A DNA stretch of 64,000 nucleotides from AC-49 sp963817035 (GTDB lineage: Bacteria; Actinomycetota; Thermoleophilia; Solirubrobacterales; Solirubrobacteraceae): positions 992,001 to 1,056,000 of the forward strand of contig CAWFMM010000003.1 of assembly GCA_963817035.1 (NCBI GenBank), read 5' to 3'. The first letter of the stretch is position 1; each line of letters opens with the position of its first letter. The notes below the pieces were generated by a model. The model had not been told where the DNA came from, made no database searches, and saw only the letters and a list, made by a program, of their open reading frames with translations. Below are positions 1 through 8,253 of this stretch, one piece after another. A program made the translations under genes and the position numbers.

Positions 1-369
1 GGCGAGGTTCACGCCCAGCGGATCGCCGATCTGCGCGCCGTCGACGCCGACCTCGTGATCAACGCCCGGATGGACGTCCATCTCGTCGGCGACGGCGACC
101 TCGACGAGGGTCTTGCCCGCGCGCGGATGTACCGCGAGGCCGGCGCCGACTGCGTCTTCGCGCCCGCTGTGGTCACCGAGGATGCGATCACCGCCTACGT
201 CGAGGCGGTCGGGATCGTCAACGTCCTCGTGTTCCCCGGCCTCCCGCCGCGCGAGCGCCTCGCCGAGCTCGGCGTCGCGCGGATCAGTCTCGGCAGCAGC
301 GGCTACCACGCGGCGATGAAGGCGTTTCGCACCCAGGCGCGGGAGTACACACGCGAGGCCTCGGAGTAG
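1..369 (+). CDS. Isocitrate lyase/PEP mutase family protein, C-terminal part
   Basis: The open frame runs in from the window edge and stops with TAG at 367-369, so only the last 122 codons are present. The visible part is the end of the (beta/alpha)8 barrel of the PEP mutase/isocitrate lyase superfamily. It shows the conserved NARMD strand (usually NARTD) at codons 21-25, then GADCVFAP and GVARISLG. Family members make or break C-C or C-P bonds next to a carboxylate with a Mg ion. The catalytic loop lies upstream of the window, so the substrate cannot be read. The aldehyde dehydrogenase gene starts 9 bases downstream, which suggests cotranscription. Confidence 0.85.
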   Translation, partial: GEVHAQRIADLRAVDADLVINARMDVHLVGDGDLDEGLARARMYREAGADCVFAPAVVTEDAITAYVEAVGIVNVLVFPGLPPRERLAELGVARISLGSSGYHAAMKAFRTQAREYTREASE

Positions 370-378
370 GCTCGCCCG

Positions 379-1854
379 ATGGCCATCGCATCCGTTGAGC
401 AGACCGTCGTCGACGGCGTTCCCCACCAGCTCCTGATCGGCGGTGAGTGGCGCGACGGCTCCGGCGGCGCGACGATCGCCGTCGAGGATCCGGCGACCGG
501 CGAGACGATCGCGCAGGTCGCCGACGCGACGAGCGCCGATGCCGACGCCGCCCTGCAGGCGGCTCACGAGACGTTCGCCGACTGGCGCAACTCCGCGCCG
601 CGCGAGCGCGGCGAGATCCTGCGGCGCGCGTTCGAGGCGATCATGGACCGCCAGGACGAGCTCGCACTGCTGATGACGCTCGAGATGGGCAAGCCGATCG
701 CCGAGTCCAAAGCGGAGATCGCCTACGCGGCGAGCTTCTTCCGCTGGTTCTCCGAGGAGGCGGTGCGGATCGCCGGGCGCTACATGGTCAACGACGGCGG
801 CAAGGGCCGGGTGCTGACGATGAAGCAGCCGGTCGGGCCGTGTCTGTTCATCACGCCGTGGAACTTCCCGCTCGCGATGGGGACGAGGAAGGTCGGCCCC
901 GCGATCGCGGCTGGCTGCACGATGGTCGTCAAGCCGGCCAAGCAGACGCCGCTGTCGATGCTCGCGATGGCGCAGATCCTTCAGGAGGCGGGGCTGCCCG
1001 ACGGCGTGCTCAACGTGATCACCGCCAGGAGCAGTGGCGCGATCATGGAGCCGCTGATCAAGGACGCCCGCACGCGCAAGCTCAGCTTCACCGGCTCGAC
1101 CGACGTCGGCAAGACGCTGATCGCCCAGTCCGCCGATCAGGTCCTGCGGGTGTCGATGGAGCTCGGCGGCAACGCCCCGTTCCTGGTCTTCGAGGACGCT
1201 GACATCGACGCCGCGATCGAGGGCGCGCTGCTGGCCAAGATGCGCAACGGCGGCGAGGCGTGCACGTCGGCCAACCGCTTCCACGTCCACGAGTCGGTCG
1301 CCGACGAGTTCACCGAGAAGCTCGCGGCGCGGATCGGCGCGCTGAAGGTCGCGCGCGGGACCGAGGACGGCGCCCAGGTCGGGCCGCTGATCGACGACAC
1401 CCAGCGCTCCAAGGTCTCAGACCTCGTCGAGGACGCCCGCGCCAAGGGCGCGTCGATCGTCACCGGCGGGCAGCGCCTCGACGGCCCCGGATACTTCTAC
1501 GCGCCGACCGTGATCGGCGACGTGCCCGACAACGCCGACCTGCTGAGCGAGGAGATCTTCGGCCCCGTCGCGCCGGTCAAGGCATTCGCGACAGACGACG
1601 AGGCCGTGTGCGCGGCCAATGACACCCAGTACGGCCTCGTCGCCTACATGTACACGCGGGATGTCGACCGCGCGTTCCGCGTGATCGAAGGCCTCGAGAC
1701 GGGCATGATCGGCTTCAACCAGGGCATCGTCTCCAACGCCGGCGCCCCATTCGGCGGCGTCAAGCAGTCCGGCTACGGCCGCGAGGGCGGCACCGAGGGC
1801 ATCGAGGAGTACCTCGAGACGAAGTACGTCGCGATGAACGTCGGCTCGGGGTAG
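379..1854 (+). CDS. gabD: NAD(P)-dependent succinate-semialdehyde dehydrogenase
   Basis: This 491-residue protein has the normal length of the aldehyde dehydrogenase superfamily and is closest to succinate-semialdehyde dehydrogenases, which oxidise succinate semialdehyde to succinate in the cytosol. The cofactor site shows TPWNFPL near residue 160 and VVKPAKQTP near 185. The general base lies in MELGGNAP near 260, and the nucleophilic Cys is in GGEACTSANR near 295. The ATG at 379 follows the lyase stop by 9 bases without a strong Shine-Dalgarno, as expected for coupled translation. Exact substrate is family inference; other short-chain semialdehydes are possible. Confidence 0.9.
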   Translation: MAIASVEQTVVDGVPHQLLIGGEWRDGSGGATIAVEDPATGETIAQVADATSADADAALQAAHETFADWRNSAPRERGEILRRAFEAIMDRQDELALLMTLEMGKPIAESKAEIAYAASFFRWFSEEAVRIAGRYMVNDGGKGRVLTMKQPVGPCLFITPWNFPLAMGTRKVGPAIAAGCTMVVKPAKQTPLSMLAMAQILQEAGLPDGVLNVITARSSGAIMEPLIKDARTRKLSFTGSTDVGKTLIAQSADQVLRVSMELGGNAPFLVFEDADIDAAIEGALLAKMRNGGEACTSANRFHVHESVADEFTEKLAARIGALKVARGTEDGAQVGPLIDDTQRSKVSDLVEDARAKGASIVTGGQRLDGPGYFYAPTVIGDVPDNADLLSEEIFGPVAPVKAFATDDEAVCAANDTQYGLVAYMYTRDVDRAFRVIEGLETGMIGFNQGIVSNAGAPFGGVKQSGYGREGGTEGIEEYLETKYVAMNVGSG

Positions 1855-1905
1855 TACTCGTCTCGGGGAACCGGCTCGACGAGCTCGACATGCGCGGATC
1901 GTGTG

Positions 1906-2442
1906 CTACAGCGGCCACACGGGGCTCGAGACCGACCCGGGCATCGCCTTCTCCCATAGCTCGCCCAGGCGCTCGAGGTCTCGCTTGCTGAGGCGGTCGA
2001 GCAGCAGTTCGCGGACGACCGCGTGGTGGGTGACCTGTGCGGCGCGAAGGCGCGCGAGGCCCCGTGGCGTCAGTCCCACGAGCAGGCTGCGCCCATCGGC
2101 CGGGTTGGTGCGCCGCTCGACCAGGTCGATCTTCGCGAGCCGGTCGACCGATCTCGAAACCCCGCTCGGGCTCAGGTTGCGCCGCTCGCCCAGCTCCCCG
2201 ATCGGGAGCGTGGCGCCCGGTGCGGAGACGAGCGTGATCAGTACCCCGTACGCGTCGACGCCAAAGCCGTGACCGGCAAGCAGTGCCCGGTCCAGCGCTC
2301 GAAAGACGGCGGCGTGGACCCGCAGCGTGCCGCGCCACGCGCCGAACTCGCCGGGCGTCAACGGTCTCGGCTCGGGCGCGCCGTCGAGGTCGAGCGCACC
2401 ACGGGATTCGATCCCGGAACTACTTGACATCTGCAAATACAT
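1906..2442 (-). CDS. MarR family transcriptional regulator
   Basis: The protein is a winged-helix MarR-type regulator of about 178 residues. Its recognition region reads PIGELGERRNLSPSGVSRSVDRL and is followed by the wing segment ERRTNPADGRSLLVGLT. Two in-frame ATGs, at 2442 and 2430, are possible starts. The open frame continues much further upstream, but only as the antisense of the neighbouring cupin gene. The gene is divergent from that cupin, and the space between them carries inverted TGCAAA/TTTGCA repeats, so the regulator probably controls itself and the cupin. The ligand cannot be predicted. Confidence 0.85.
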   Translation of the reverse strand: MYLQMSSSSGIESRGALDLDGAPEPRPLTPGEFGAWRGTLRVHAAVFRALDRALLAGHGFGVDAYGVLITLVSAPGATLPIGELGERRNLSPSGVSRSVDRLAKIDLVERRTNPADGRSLLVGLTPRGLARLRAAQVTHHAVVRELLLDRLSKRDLERLGELWEKAMPGSVSSPVWPL

Positions 2443-2470
2443 AGGGGTATTGTTTGCACACGGCAAATAA
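2424..2470 (+). promoter_or_regulatory. Cupin promoter with overlapping inverted-repeat operator
   Basis: A sigma70-like promoter reads TTGACA at 2424-2429, an 18-base spacer, and TATTGT at 2448-2453, pointing at the cupin gene. TGCAAA at 2432-2437 and TTTGCA at 2453-2458 form an inverted repeat that covers the spacer and the -10 box. TTTGC (2453-2457) and GCAAA (2463-2467) form a second, closer pair. The sites also cover the start of the divergent MarR gene, so a dimer bound here could block both genes. The assignment to this MarR is inferred from position. Confidence 0.6.
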
Positions 2471-2499
2471 TGTAGCACCACCGTGAGGGGAGATCGGCA

Positions 2500-2976
2500 A
2501 TGACAACCACCACCGCTCAGTACACGGTCCTGGCCGCAGACGACGGCCTGCGGCTTCAGTCTGGCCCGGGGCGAGACCTCGTTTTCAAGGTCACCGGAGA
2601 GGACACCGGTGGCGCCTTCGACTACTTCACGGTCGGAGTCGCCCCGCACGGCGGGCCCCCGCTGCACGTCCACCACAAGCAGGAGGAGACGATCCACGTA
2701 CTGAGCGGGCGCTTCAAGGTGAGGATCGGCGAGGAGATCTTCGAACTCGATGAGGGCGGCTTCGCGTACCTGCCGTCCAAGGTTGCACACGCCTTCCTGA
2801 ACCTGACCGACGCGCCGGCCGAGATCATCGTGGTGTACACGCCCGGTGGCGGGCACCACTTCTACGAAGAGCTCGGACCCGCAACCCGCAACGGCACCCC
2901 CGACCGAGCCGTCGTCGCAGCCATCTTCGAAAAGCATGGCATGTCGCTGCTCGGGCCACCACTCAACGACGACTAA
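2500..2976 (+). CDS. Cupin domain-containing protein
   Basis: This 158-residue protein carries one complete cupin barrel. Motif 1 is GPPLHVHHKQEETIHVLSG around residues 50-68, with the HxH and E metal ligands. Motif 2 is GGFAYLPSKVAHAF around 85-98, with the last His ligand. A single-domain metal cupin of this size may be a dioxygenase, a quercetinase-like enzyme or a sugar isomerase; the sequence does not separate these. The ATG at 2500 is preceded by GAGGGGAGA. Its own promoter and a divergent MarR gene suggest induction by a small, perhaps aromatic, compound. Confidence 0.85.
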   Translation: MTTTTAQYTVLAADDGLRLQSGPGRDLVFKVTGEDTGGAFDYFTVGVAPHGGPPLHVHHKQEETIHVLSGRFKVRIGEEIFELDEGGFAYLPSKVAHAFLNLTDAPAEIIVVYTPGGGHHFYEELGPATRNGTPDRAVVAAIFEKHGMSLLGPPLNDD

Positions 2977-3110
2977 CCCCGCTCGCACCCAAACGCAGCG
3001 AAATGTGGAGGCCCCGCCGCGTCTGAAGTGCGAGGTTGGAGAAAGGTTGCGGCGGGCGCCGGCGAGCGGTTAGGGTCGGCGGGTACTCGACGAACGGTCA
3101 GGAGATTGCC

Positions 3111-3476
3111 ATGGCAGAGCTCGCTGGTAAGCGCTTCGAGAGTCCCGATGAGGTTCGCAAGTTCGCCGATCAGATGGGGATGGTCGAACTGGTCGATCTC
3201 AACGGTCACGCCGTTGGACGTGGAACGTTCGAGCCGGGTTGGCGGTGGTCTGAGCATGTGAAGCCGATTGCCGGGACCGACTCGTGCCAGGTCGACCACA
3301 TCGGCTATGTCCTCCAGGGCGTCATGGCACTGAAGATGGACGACGGCACCGAGCGGGAGTTCGGCCCAGGCGACGCGTTCCACATGCCCCCTGGTCACGA
3401 TGCGTGGATCGTTGGCGACGAGGCCTGCGTCATTCTCGACTTTGGCGGGCTGAAGGGCTACGCGCAGCCGCACTGA
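3111..3476 (+). CDS. Small cupin-fold protein with atypical metal site
   Basis: The protein has 121 residues when started at ATG 3111, which has AGGAGA six bases upstream. An in-frame start at 3036 adds an unrelated Arg/Gly-rich tail. The fold is a cupin: VDHIGYVLQGVMAL is motif 1 and FGPGDAFHMPPGHDAWIVGD is motif 2. The usual HxH of motif 1 is not present, because the strand before it reads GTDSCQVDHIG, so metal binding is either altered or lost. It lies 134 bases after the first cupin on the same strand. Function is unknown. Confidence 0.75.
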   Translation: MAELAGKRFESPDEVRKFADQMGMVELVDLNGHAVGRGTFEPGWRWSEHVKPIAGTDSCQVDHIGYVLQGVMALKMDDGTEREFGPGDAFHMPPGHDAWIVGDEACVILDFGGLKGYAQPH

Positions 3477-3675
3477 GCTTCGACCCGGTGACTGGCGCCG
3501 GTGTCAGAGCTGTTGGAAGTACTAATGGAAAACACGAGGGCGTCGCGCATGGGGCGCCCCGAAACCCGGCGAACTCACTCGTTGTCCGTTGTGCGCTTCC
3601 GGGCGGCAGCGCCAAGTAGTCCCACCCCATCAGCTTCGCGTCCCAGTCGCAGACGCCAGAGCCGGTCGGCGATCG
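3477..3675. other. Intergenic stretch without a recognised gene
   Basis: The 199 bases between the convergent cupin and lipoprotein genes hold no supported gene, tRNA or clear terminator hairpin. Short open frames on both strands look like chance frames. Confidence 0.4.
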
Positions 3676-4110
3676 TCAACTACCCGGTCGCCGCGGCGCC
3701 CGGTCGAGCGCCGACTGAAGCGACTGGGCGTAGGCGTCGCTCGTGTAGGTCGCGCCGGACACGATGTTGATCCGAGCGCTCTGGGCCTGGAGGGCCTCGT
3801 GGCGCAGCAGCGGCCCGGCCTGATCGCTGATGAACAGCGAGCGTGGCCGGTCGGTCGGCATCGCGACCGTGATCACGTCGACGAGCCGGCCCTTGTGCAT
3901 GACGACCGCCACCTGGGTTGGCCCGAACTGCGTGTTGAAGACCTGGCCGAGCGTCTGTGTGCTCGCGCCGGTCCTCGGCGTGGTGGAGTTCGTCGCGGTG
4001 ACCGGCTTCCTGGGTACGGAGAGGGTCGCCGTGCGGGCGACCTTGCGGCTGCTGCCGCAGCCGGAGAGGATCACGACGGCTGTGAGCAGGACCGGCCACG
4101 CGCGGCGCAT
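3676..4110 (-). CDS. FMN-binding domain lipoprotein
   Basis: Started at ATG 4110, this is a 144-residue exported protein. A signal peptide (RRAWPVLLTAVVILSGCGSS) ends in an LSGC lipobox, so it should be a lipoprotein on the outer face of the membrane. The C-terminal half is a compact FMN-binding domain with a SGATYTS motif, the site where flavin is joined to Ser/Thr in NqrC/RnfG-like proteins. Such single-domain proteins are thought to pass electrons at the cell surface. No flavin transferase (ApbE) gene is visible nearby. The longer open frame upstream of 4110 is not supported. Confidence 0.8.
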   Translation of the reverse strand: MRRAWPVLLTAVVILSGCGSSRKVARTATLSVPRKPVTATNSTTPRTGASTQTLGQVFNTQFGPTQVAVVMHKGRLVDVITVAMPTDRPRSLFISDQAGPLLRHEALQAQSARINIVSGATYTSDAYAQSLQSALDRAPRRPGS

Positions 4111-4262
4111 AGGCGAACGGTAGCTCGGGATTCTGGGCGCTCTCCCATCTTGGCGCGCCGATCGGGCCCGAACCGCCCGCCCGGTTCCGCGAATCCGGCA
4201 ACCGGCCTCACGGGCCCGGCTGCGGGAGCGCAGGTGCGCCCGGCGGCCGGGCCGTGCGAGCG

Positions 4263-4544
4263 TCAGGCCGTCTCGAGGTTGAACACCTGGGCGACCCGTT
4301 CCTCCGGGGGCCCGGCGAAGCCGCCCTCGACCGGCATGCTCGGCATCAGTACTTCGCACACGAAGCGATCCGCGGACTCCTTCGAGTCCCACACCGCAGC
4401 GATGAGGATCCCGCCCTCGGTGGGCCCGGCGGCGTGATAGAACTGCCCGTCGGGCAGACCATTCGCTGGATGGACCACTGCCAGGTTCACCCGGTACTGC
4501 TCCTCGGTCCCGCCAGGCCAGAAGTGGGTCATGAGGTACGTCAT
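4263..4544 (-). CDS. Small conserved hypothetical protein, possible dimeric alpha/beta barrel
   Basis: The 93-residue protein starts MTYLMTHFWPGGTEEQYR and has an evenly spaced pattern of beta strands and helices. Features such as YHAAGPTEGGILIAAVWDS and ESADRFVCEVLMP resemble the ferredoxin-like dimeric alpha/beta barrels of the antibiotic-biosynthesis-monooxygenase group. No catalytic residue can be named. It lies alone between the lipoprotein and the reductase on the same strand. The function is unknown. Confidence 0.7.
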   Translation of the reverse strand: MTYLMTHFWPGGTEEQYRVNLAVVHPANGLPDGQFYHAAGPTEGGILIAAVWDSKESADRFVCEVLMPSMPVEGGFAGPPEERVAQVFNLETA

Positions 4545-4657
4545 CTGCGTTCCGCCAATCTGATTGGGGTCAGGCCGAACGTACCGTGCGCAACCCCCGC
4601 TGGGCGAGCCCGCGCCGGCGGCCGATCACGCCGATCACGCCGACCGAGCTGCCCGCC

Positions 4658-5668
4658 TCACGGCTCCGCGACCTTCAGCATCAGCTTGCCCGTGTTCTCG
4701 CCGCTGAACAGCATCATCAGGGTCTCGGGGAACGTCTCGATCCCCGCGACGATGTCCTCGCGCGACTGCAGCCTGCCCTCGGCGACCCACGCGCCGAGCT
4801 GCGCCAGGCCCTCGGGGTAGCGCTTGGCGTAGTTGAAGACGACGAAGCCGGTCATCGACGCGCTGTTGACGAGCAGCGACATGTAGTTCGACGGCCCCTG
4901 CATCGGGGTGGTGTTGTTGTACTGCGAGATCGCGCCGCAGATCGAGATCCGCGCGCCGAACGCGAGCCGGGCCAGCGCCGTGTTGAGGATCTCGCCGCCG
5001 ACGTTGTCGAAGTACACGTTGATGCCGTCGGGGCAGTGCTCCCGCAGACCGGCGTTGACGTCCTGGTTCTTGTAGTCGATTGCCGCGTCGAAGCCGAACT
5101 CGTCGACCAGCAGCGCGCACTTCTCCGGCCCGCCGGCGATCCCGACCGCGCGACAGCCCTTGATCTTGGCGATCTGCCCGACGATCGAACCGACCGCGCC
5201 CGCCGCGCCGGAGACGACGACCGTCTCACCCTCGACCGGAGCGCAGACGTCGAGCAGGCCGAAGTACGCGGTCAGCCCGGTGATGCCGAGCACGCCGAGC
5301 CACTTCGGCAGGGGCGCGACGGTGGCGTCGACCTTCTCGAGGTGACGCGCGGGCAGCGCGGCGTACTCCTGGATGCCGAGCGTCCCGTAGACGTGGTCGC
5401 CGACCGCGAAGCCCGGGTCGTTGGACTCGATCACCTCACCGACGCCGCCCGCGCGCATGACCTCGCCGATGCCCACCGGCGGGACGTAGGAGCGCACGTC
5501 GTTGAGCCAGCCACGCATCGCCGGATCCAACGACAGGTACAGCGACTTGACGAGAACCTCGCCGTCACCCGGCTGGGGAGCCGTGTCCTCGGTGTAGTCC
5601 CAGATGTCGCGGGTCAGCTCGCCCACGGGCCGCGCGGCGAGACGGTAGGCGTGATTGGTCGTCGGCAT
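4658..5668 (-). CDS. NADP-dependent oxidoreductase, zinc-free medium-chain reductase
   Basis: This 336-residue protein belongs to the zinc-free MDR group that includes prostaglandin reductase and curcumin reductase CurA. Those enzymes reduce the C=C bond of enones with NADPH. The N-terminal GroES-like part (LSLDPAMRGWLND) is followed by a Rossmann fold with VSGAAGAVGSIVGQIAK near residues 151-167. NADPH-binding GPEKC and the late VYFDNVGGEIL segment are also typical. Zinc-binding cysteines are absent, as expected. The last 48 residues are closely matched by a broken copy just upstream at 5699-5857. Confidence 0.9.
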   Translation of the reverse strand: MPTTNHAYRLAARPVGELTRDIWDYTEDTAPQPGDGEVLVKSLYLSLDPAMRGWLNDVRSYVPPVGIGEVMRAGGVGEVIESNDPGFAVGDHVYGTLGIQEYAALPARHLEKVDATVAPLPKWLGVLGITGLTAYFGLLDVCAPVEGETVVVSGAAGAVGSIVGQIAKIKGCRAVGIAGGPEKCALLVDEFGFDAAIDYKNQDVNAGLREHCPDGINVYFDNVGGEILNTALARLAFGARISICGAISQYNNTTPMQGPSNYMSLLVNSASMTGFVVFNYAKRYPEGLAQLGAWVAEGRLQSREDIVAGIETFPETLMMLFSGENTGKLMLKVAEP

Positions 5669-5698
5669 ATTCGGAACCTACACCCGGGGCCGACGCCG

Positions 5699-5857
5699 CT
5701 AGTAGTCCTCCGCCACCCTGATCGCCAGCTTGCCGTGGTTCTCGCCGCTGAACAGCAGCAGGAACGTGTCGGGGAACGTCTCGAGGCCGTCGACGATGTG
5801 CTCGCGTGACTGGAGATTGCCCGCCGCGTACCAGCCGGCCATCTCGACTGCCCTCGG
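5699..5857 (-). pseudogene. C-terminal remnant of a second NADP-dependent oxidoreductase
   Basis: The frame ending at TAG 5701-5699 encodes MAGWYAAGNLQSREHIVDG and then ETFPDTFLLLFSGENHGKLA. This matches, residue for residue in most places, the C-terminus of the neighbouring reductase (LGAWVAEGRLQSREDIVAG, ETFPETLMMLFSGENTGKLM). Nothing upstream in any frame resembles the rest of the enzyme, so about 85% of the gene is gone. The copy lies 30 bases upstream of the intact gene on the same strand, which suggests a tandem duplication followed by a deletion. The upstream boundary is approximate. Confidence 0.75.
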
Positions 5858-5953
5858 CGACCGTGACGCTGGGCATGACGGGAGAACCTTTGTTTGGCGC
5901 GTACGACCCGAGCCTACATGGCAGATGGCCGCCAAAGGCGTAAGGTGGATCAC

Positions 5954-6223
5954 ATGGACGACGACGCGATCCGCGCGCTGGTGACCCGTCTCTCCCGGCC
6001 GCATCCGTCCGGGGGCCGGGTGATCGAGCGCGCGGCCGTCATGGCCGAGGGTCCACAGAGCGCCGAGATCATGGCGTGGATCACCGCGCACGCCGGTATG
6101 CCCGAAGCGATCGTCGCCGCCCCGAGTGGTCGCGGCCTGCACAGCGGGCGTCTCGACGAGAGCGCGCAGGCGCGCGCCCAGACGCCGTCGCGGTTCGTGC
6201 TCCCGCCCGGCGAGCTGACCTAG
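5954..6223 (+). CDS. Conserved hypothetical protein
   Basis: The ATG at 5954 is preceded by AAGGTGG, a good ribosome binding site, and opens an 89-residue frame: MDDDAIRALVTRLSRPHPSG onwards. The protein is soluble, slightly acidic at the start and rich in Ala, Arg and Pro at the end. It has an AEIMAWITAHAGMPEAIVA helix pair in the middle. I do not recognise the family. The gene stands alone between the reductase remnant and the kinase-like protein. Confidence 0.6.
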   Translation: MDDDAIRALVTRLSRPHPSGGRVIERAAVMAEGPQSAEIMAWITAHAGMPEAIVAAPSGRGLHSGRLDESAQARAQTPSRFVLPPGELT

Positions 6224-6319
6224 CCGCCCGGACGATCCCCATCGCGTTACGCGTCCCGCGACAGGGGCGCCACGAGCCCGAGCGGCGGGCCGACTTCCCT
6301 CATGCGCGAAGATGGACGG

Positions 6320-6958
6320 ATGCCCACCACTCCCCCAACCCGCTCAATCCGCATTTCCGACGACGAACGGGGTGGCTGGTCATCGGATCGTCCGCGGCGC
6401 GACGGGGCGCCGCCGCGGCCCGCGAACATGGCCGTGCGCTGCCGCGTCCTCAAGCCGTCGGATCGCCTGCGCTACTCGCCCGGCAGCCTCGTCGTCATCG
6501 TCTGCGGCTCGACCATCGAGCGCGACCGTTTCGCCACACGCCTGATCGAGGATCGCGCCTCGCTGCTGTCGCTCGACAAGGTCCGCGGCCTGCTCCAGGG
6601 CCGCGTGCCCGACGAAGAGATCGAGACCCGCGCGCAGGAGCTGCTCGACGCCGCGGTCGTCAAGCGACTCGCCGCCAGCGAGACCGTGGTCATCGCCGCC
6701 GAGGGCATCACGCCCGAGGAGCGTGAGCGCTACGTCCGCCTGGCCACCGCCCACAAGCGCCCGCGCCACATCATCTTCATCGAGGCGGGCAAGGATCAGG
6801 TCGACGAAGCCGACCACGCCACGCTCAACGATCTGCGCCGCGCGCTCGACGCCGGCGAGCTCGGGACCGAGGGTTTCCAGACCGCGCTGCGGCTCGGCGG
6901 CGGCACGATCTCCGAGGTCAAGCGGATCCTCTTCCGCCCGCCTCCGCGCGAGGACTGA
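6320..6958 (+). CDS. Polynucleotide-kinase-like P-loop protein with degenerate Walker A
   Basis: The protein has 212 residues from ATG 6320; ATGs at 6302 and 6428 are alternatives, and the first 36 residues look disordered. From MAVRCRVLKPSD onward the layout follows the PNKP-like kinases. There is a strand and turn at the P-loop position (LVVIVCGSTIERDRFATRLI), an SLDKVRGLL segment, an AAEGITPEERERYVRLA segment where DATN..RLR usually stands, and RPRHIIFIEAG. The P-loop lacks both the GxxGxGK pattern and its Lys, so ATP binding is probably lost or changed. The family assignment is inferred from the order of motifs. Confidence 0.65.
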   Translation: MPTTPPTRSIRISDDERGGWSSDRPRRDGAPPRPANMAVRCRVLKPSDRLRYSPGSLVVIVCGSTIERDRFATRLIEDRASLLSLDKVRGLLQGRVPDEEIETRAQELLDAAVVKRLAASETVVIAAEGITPEERERYVRLATAHKRPRHIIFIEAGKDQVDEADHATLNDLRRALDAGELGTEGFQTALRLGGGTISEVKRILFRPPPRED

Positions 6959-6999
6959 GGTTCGTGGCGCGGCCCGTGGGCGCGCTAGAGTCGAGACCA

Positions 7000-8250
7000 A
7001 TGCCAGGTGACTCCGTTGCGTTGAACGACGTACCGCTGGATGAACTGATGATGGGCGACCGGGCGACATGGTCCGACGGTCCCCCGAACGAGACGTTCAA
7101 GCGTCTGCGCTCCGAGTGTCCGATCCACTGGACGCCGAGCGTCACGGAGTTCCCCGAGGCGCGCGGGTTCTGGTCCGTGACGCGCGCCGAGGACATCTCG
7201 GCGGTCTCGCTGGACTGGCAGACCTACTCGTCGGCCAAGGGCATCACGATCATCAACGGGATGGACATCGAGCTTGTCCAGTCGATGTTCATCGGGATGG
7301 ATCCGCCCAAGCACGACCGGCTCAAGCAGCTCTTCCAACGCGGCTTCACGCCGAAGCGGATCGCCGAGCACGAAGATGCGATCCGGGTGATCACGCGTGA
7401 GGTCTTCGACCGCCTCGGCGACCGCGACACGTGCGACCTGGTCACCGACGTCGCGCAGCCGATCGTCTCGCGCGTGATCGGGAGCTTCATGGGCGTTCCG
7501 CCCGAGGACGACGCGATCTGGGCGCGGATCATGAACAGCACGCTCGCGGTCGGCGACCCGGACCTCAACCCCGAGGGTCCCGAGATCATCATGGAGCGCG
7601 ACATCCCCGAGCTGTTCGCCCGCTGCAACGCGCTGATCGCCGCGCGCCGTGAGAACCCGACCGACGACCTCACCGGCGTCCTGGTTCACGCCGAGATCGA
7701 CAACGAGGGCCTGACCGACCACGAGATCGTCATGGGCTTCTTCCTGCTCATGGCCGCCGGCAACGACTCGACGAAGGCGACCTACTGCAGCGGTACCCGC
7801 GCGCTGATCGAGAACCCCGACCAGCGCCGGCTCGTGCTCGACGATCCCAGTCGCGTGACCGACGCGGTCGAGGAGTCGCTGCGGATGTTCCCGTCGTTCG
7901 CGCATTTCAGCCGCACGGCGACGGTCGACACCGAGCTCGGGGGTCAGAAGATCCGTCAGGGCGAGCATGTGGCCATGTGGTACACGTCGGCCAACCGCGA
8001 CGAGACGCGCTTCGAGGATCCCGACCGCTTCGACATCACGCGGACGACCGACCATCTGGCGTTCGGCGCCGGGGGCCGGCACTTCTGTCTCGGCACCGCG
8101 CTCGCGCGTCTGGAGCTGCGGGTCCTGCTCGAGGAGACGCTCGCGCGCTACCCGCGGATGGAGCTCGACGGCGATCCCGTCTACGTCGAGTCGCCGTTCG
8201 TCAACCAACTGAAGACGCTGCCGGTTCGCCTGCGGCCTTTGATGGCCTGA
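7000..8250 (+). CDS. Cytochrome P450
   Basis: The ATG at 7000 gives 416 residues, the usual length of a soluble bacterial P450. The I-helix oxygen-binding motif is AAGNDST near 251-257, ExxR is EESLR near 291, and the haem loop is FGAGGRHFCLGTALA with the axial Cys at residue 363. The overall pattern resembles the CYP124/125/142 group that oxidises steroids and branched lipids in actinobacteria, but the substrate is uncertain. No ferredoxin gene is adjacent; the nearest ferredoxin in the window is at 40.4 kb. Confidence 0.93.
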   Translation: MPGDSVALNDVPLDELMMGDRATWSDGPPNETFKRLRSECPIHWTPSVTEFPEARGFWSVTRAEDISAVSLDWQTYSSAKGITIINGMDIELVQSMFIGMDPPKHDRLKQLFQRGFTPKRIAEHEDAIRVITREVFDRLGDRDTCDLVTDVAQPIVSRVIGSFMGVPPEDDAIWARIMNSTLAVGDPDLNPEGPEIIMERDIPELFARCNALIAARRENPTDDLTGVLVHAEIDNEGLTDHEIVMGFFLLMAAGNDSTKATYCSGTRALIENPDQRRLVLDDPSRVTDAVEESLRMFPSFAHFSRTATVDTELGGQKIRQGEHVAMWYTSANRDETRFEDPDRFDITRTTDHLAFGAGGRHFCLGTALARLELRVLLEETLARYPRMELDGDPVYVESPFVNQLKTLPVRLRPLMA

Positions 8251-8253
8251 CCC

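Noticed and set aside
3430..3630. 66-codon minus-strand frame after the second cupin
   Set aside because: It overlaps the cupin gene antisense, has low-complexity composition and no recognisable domain.
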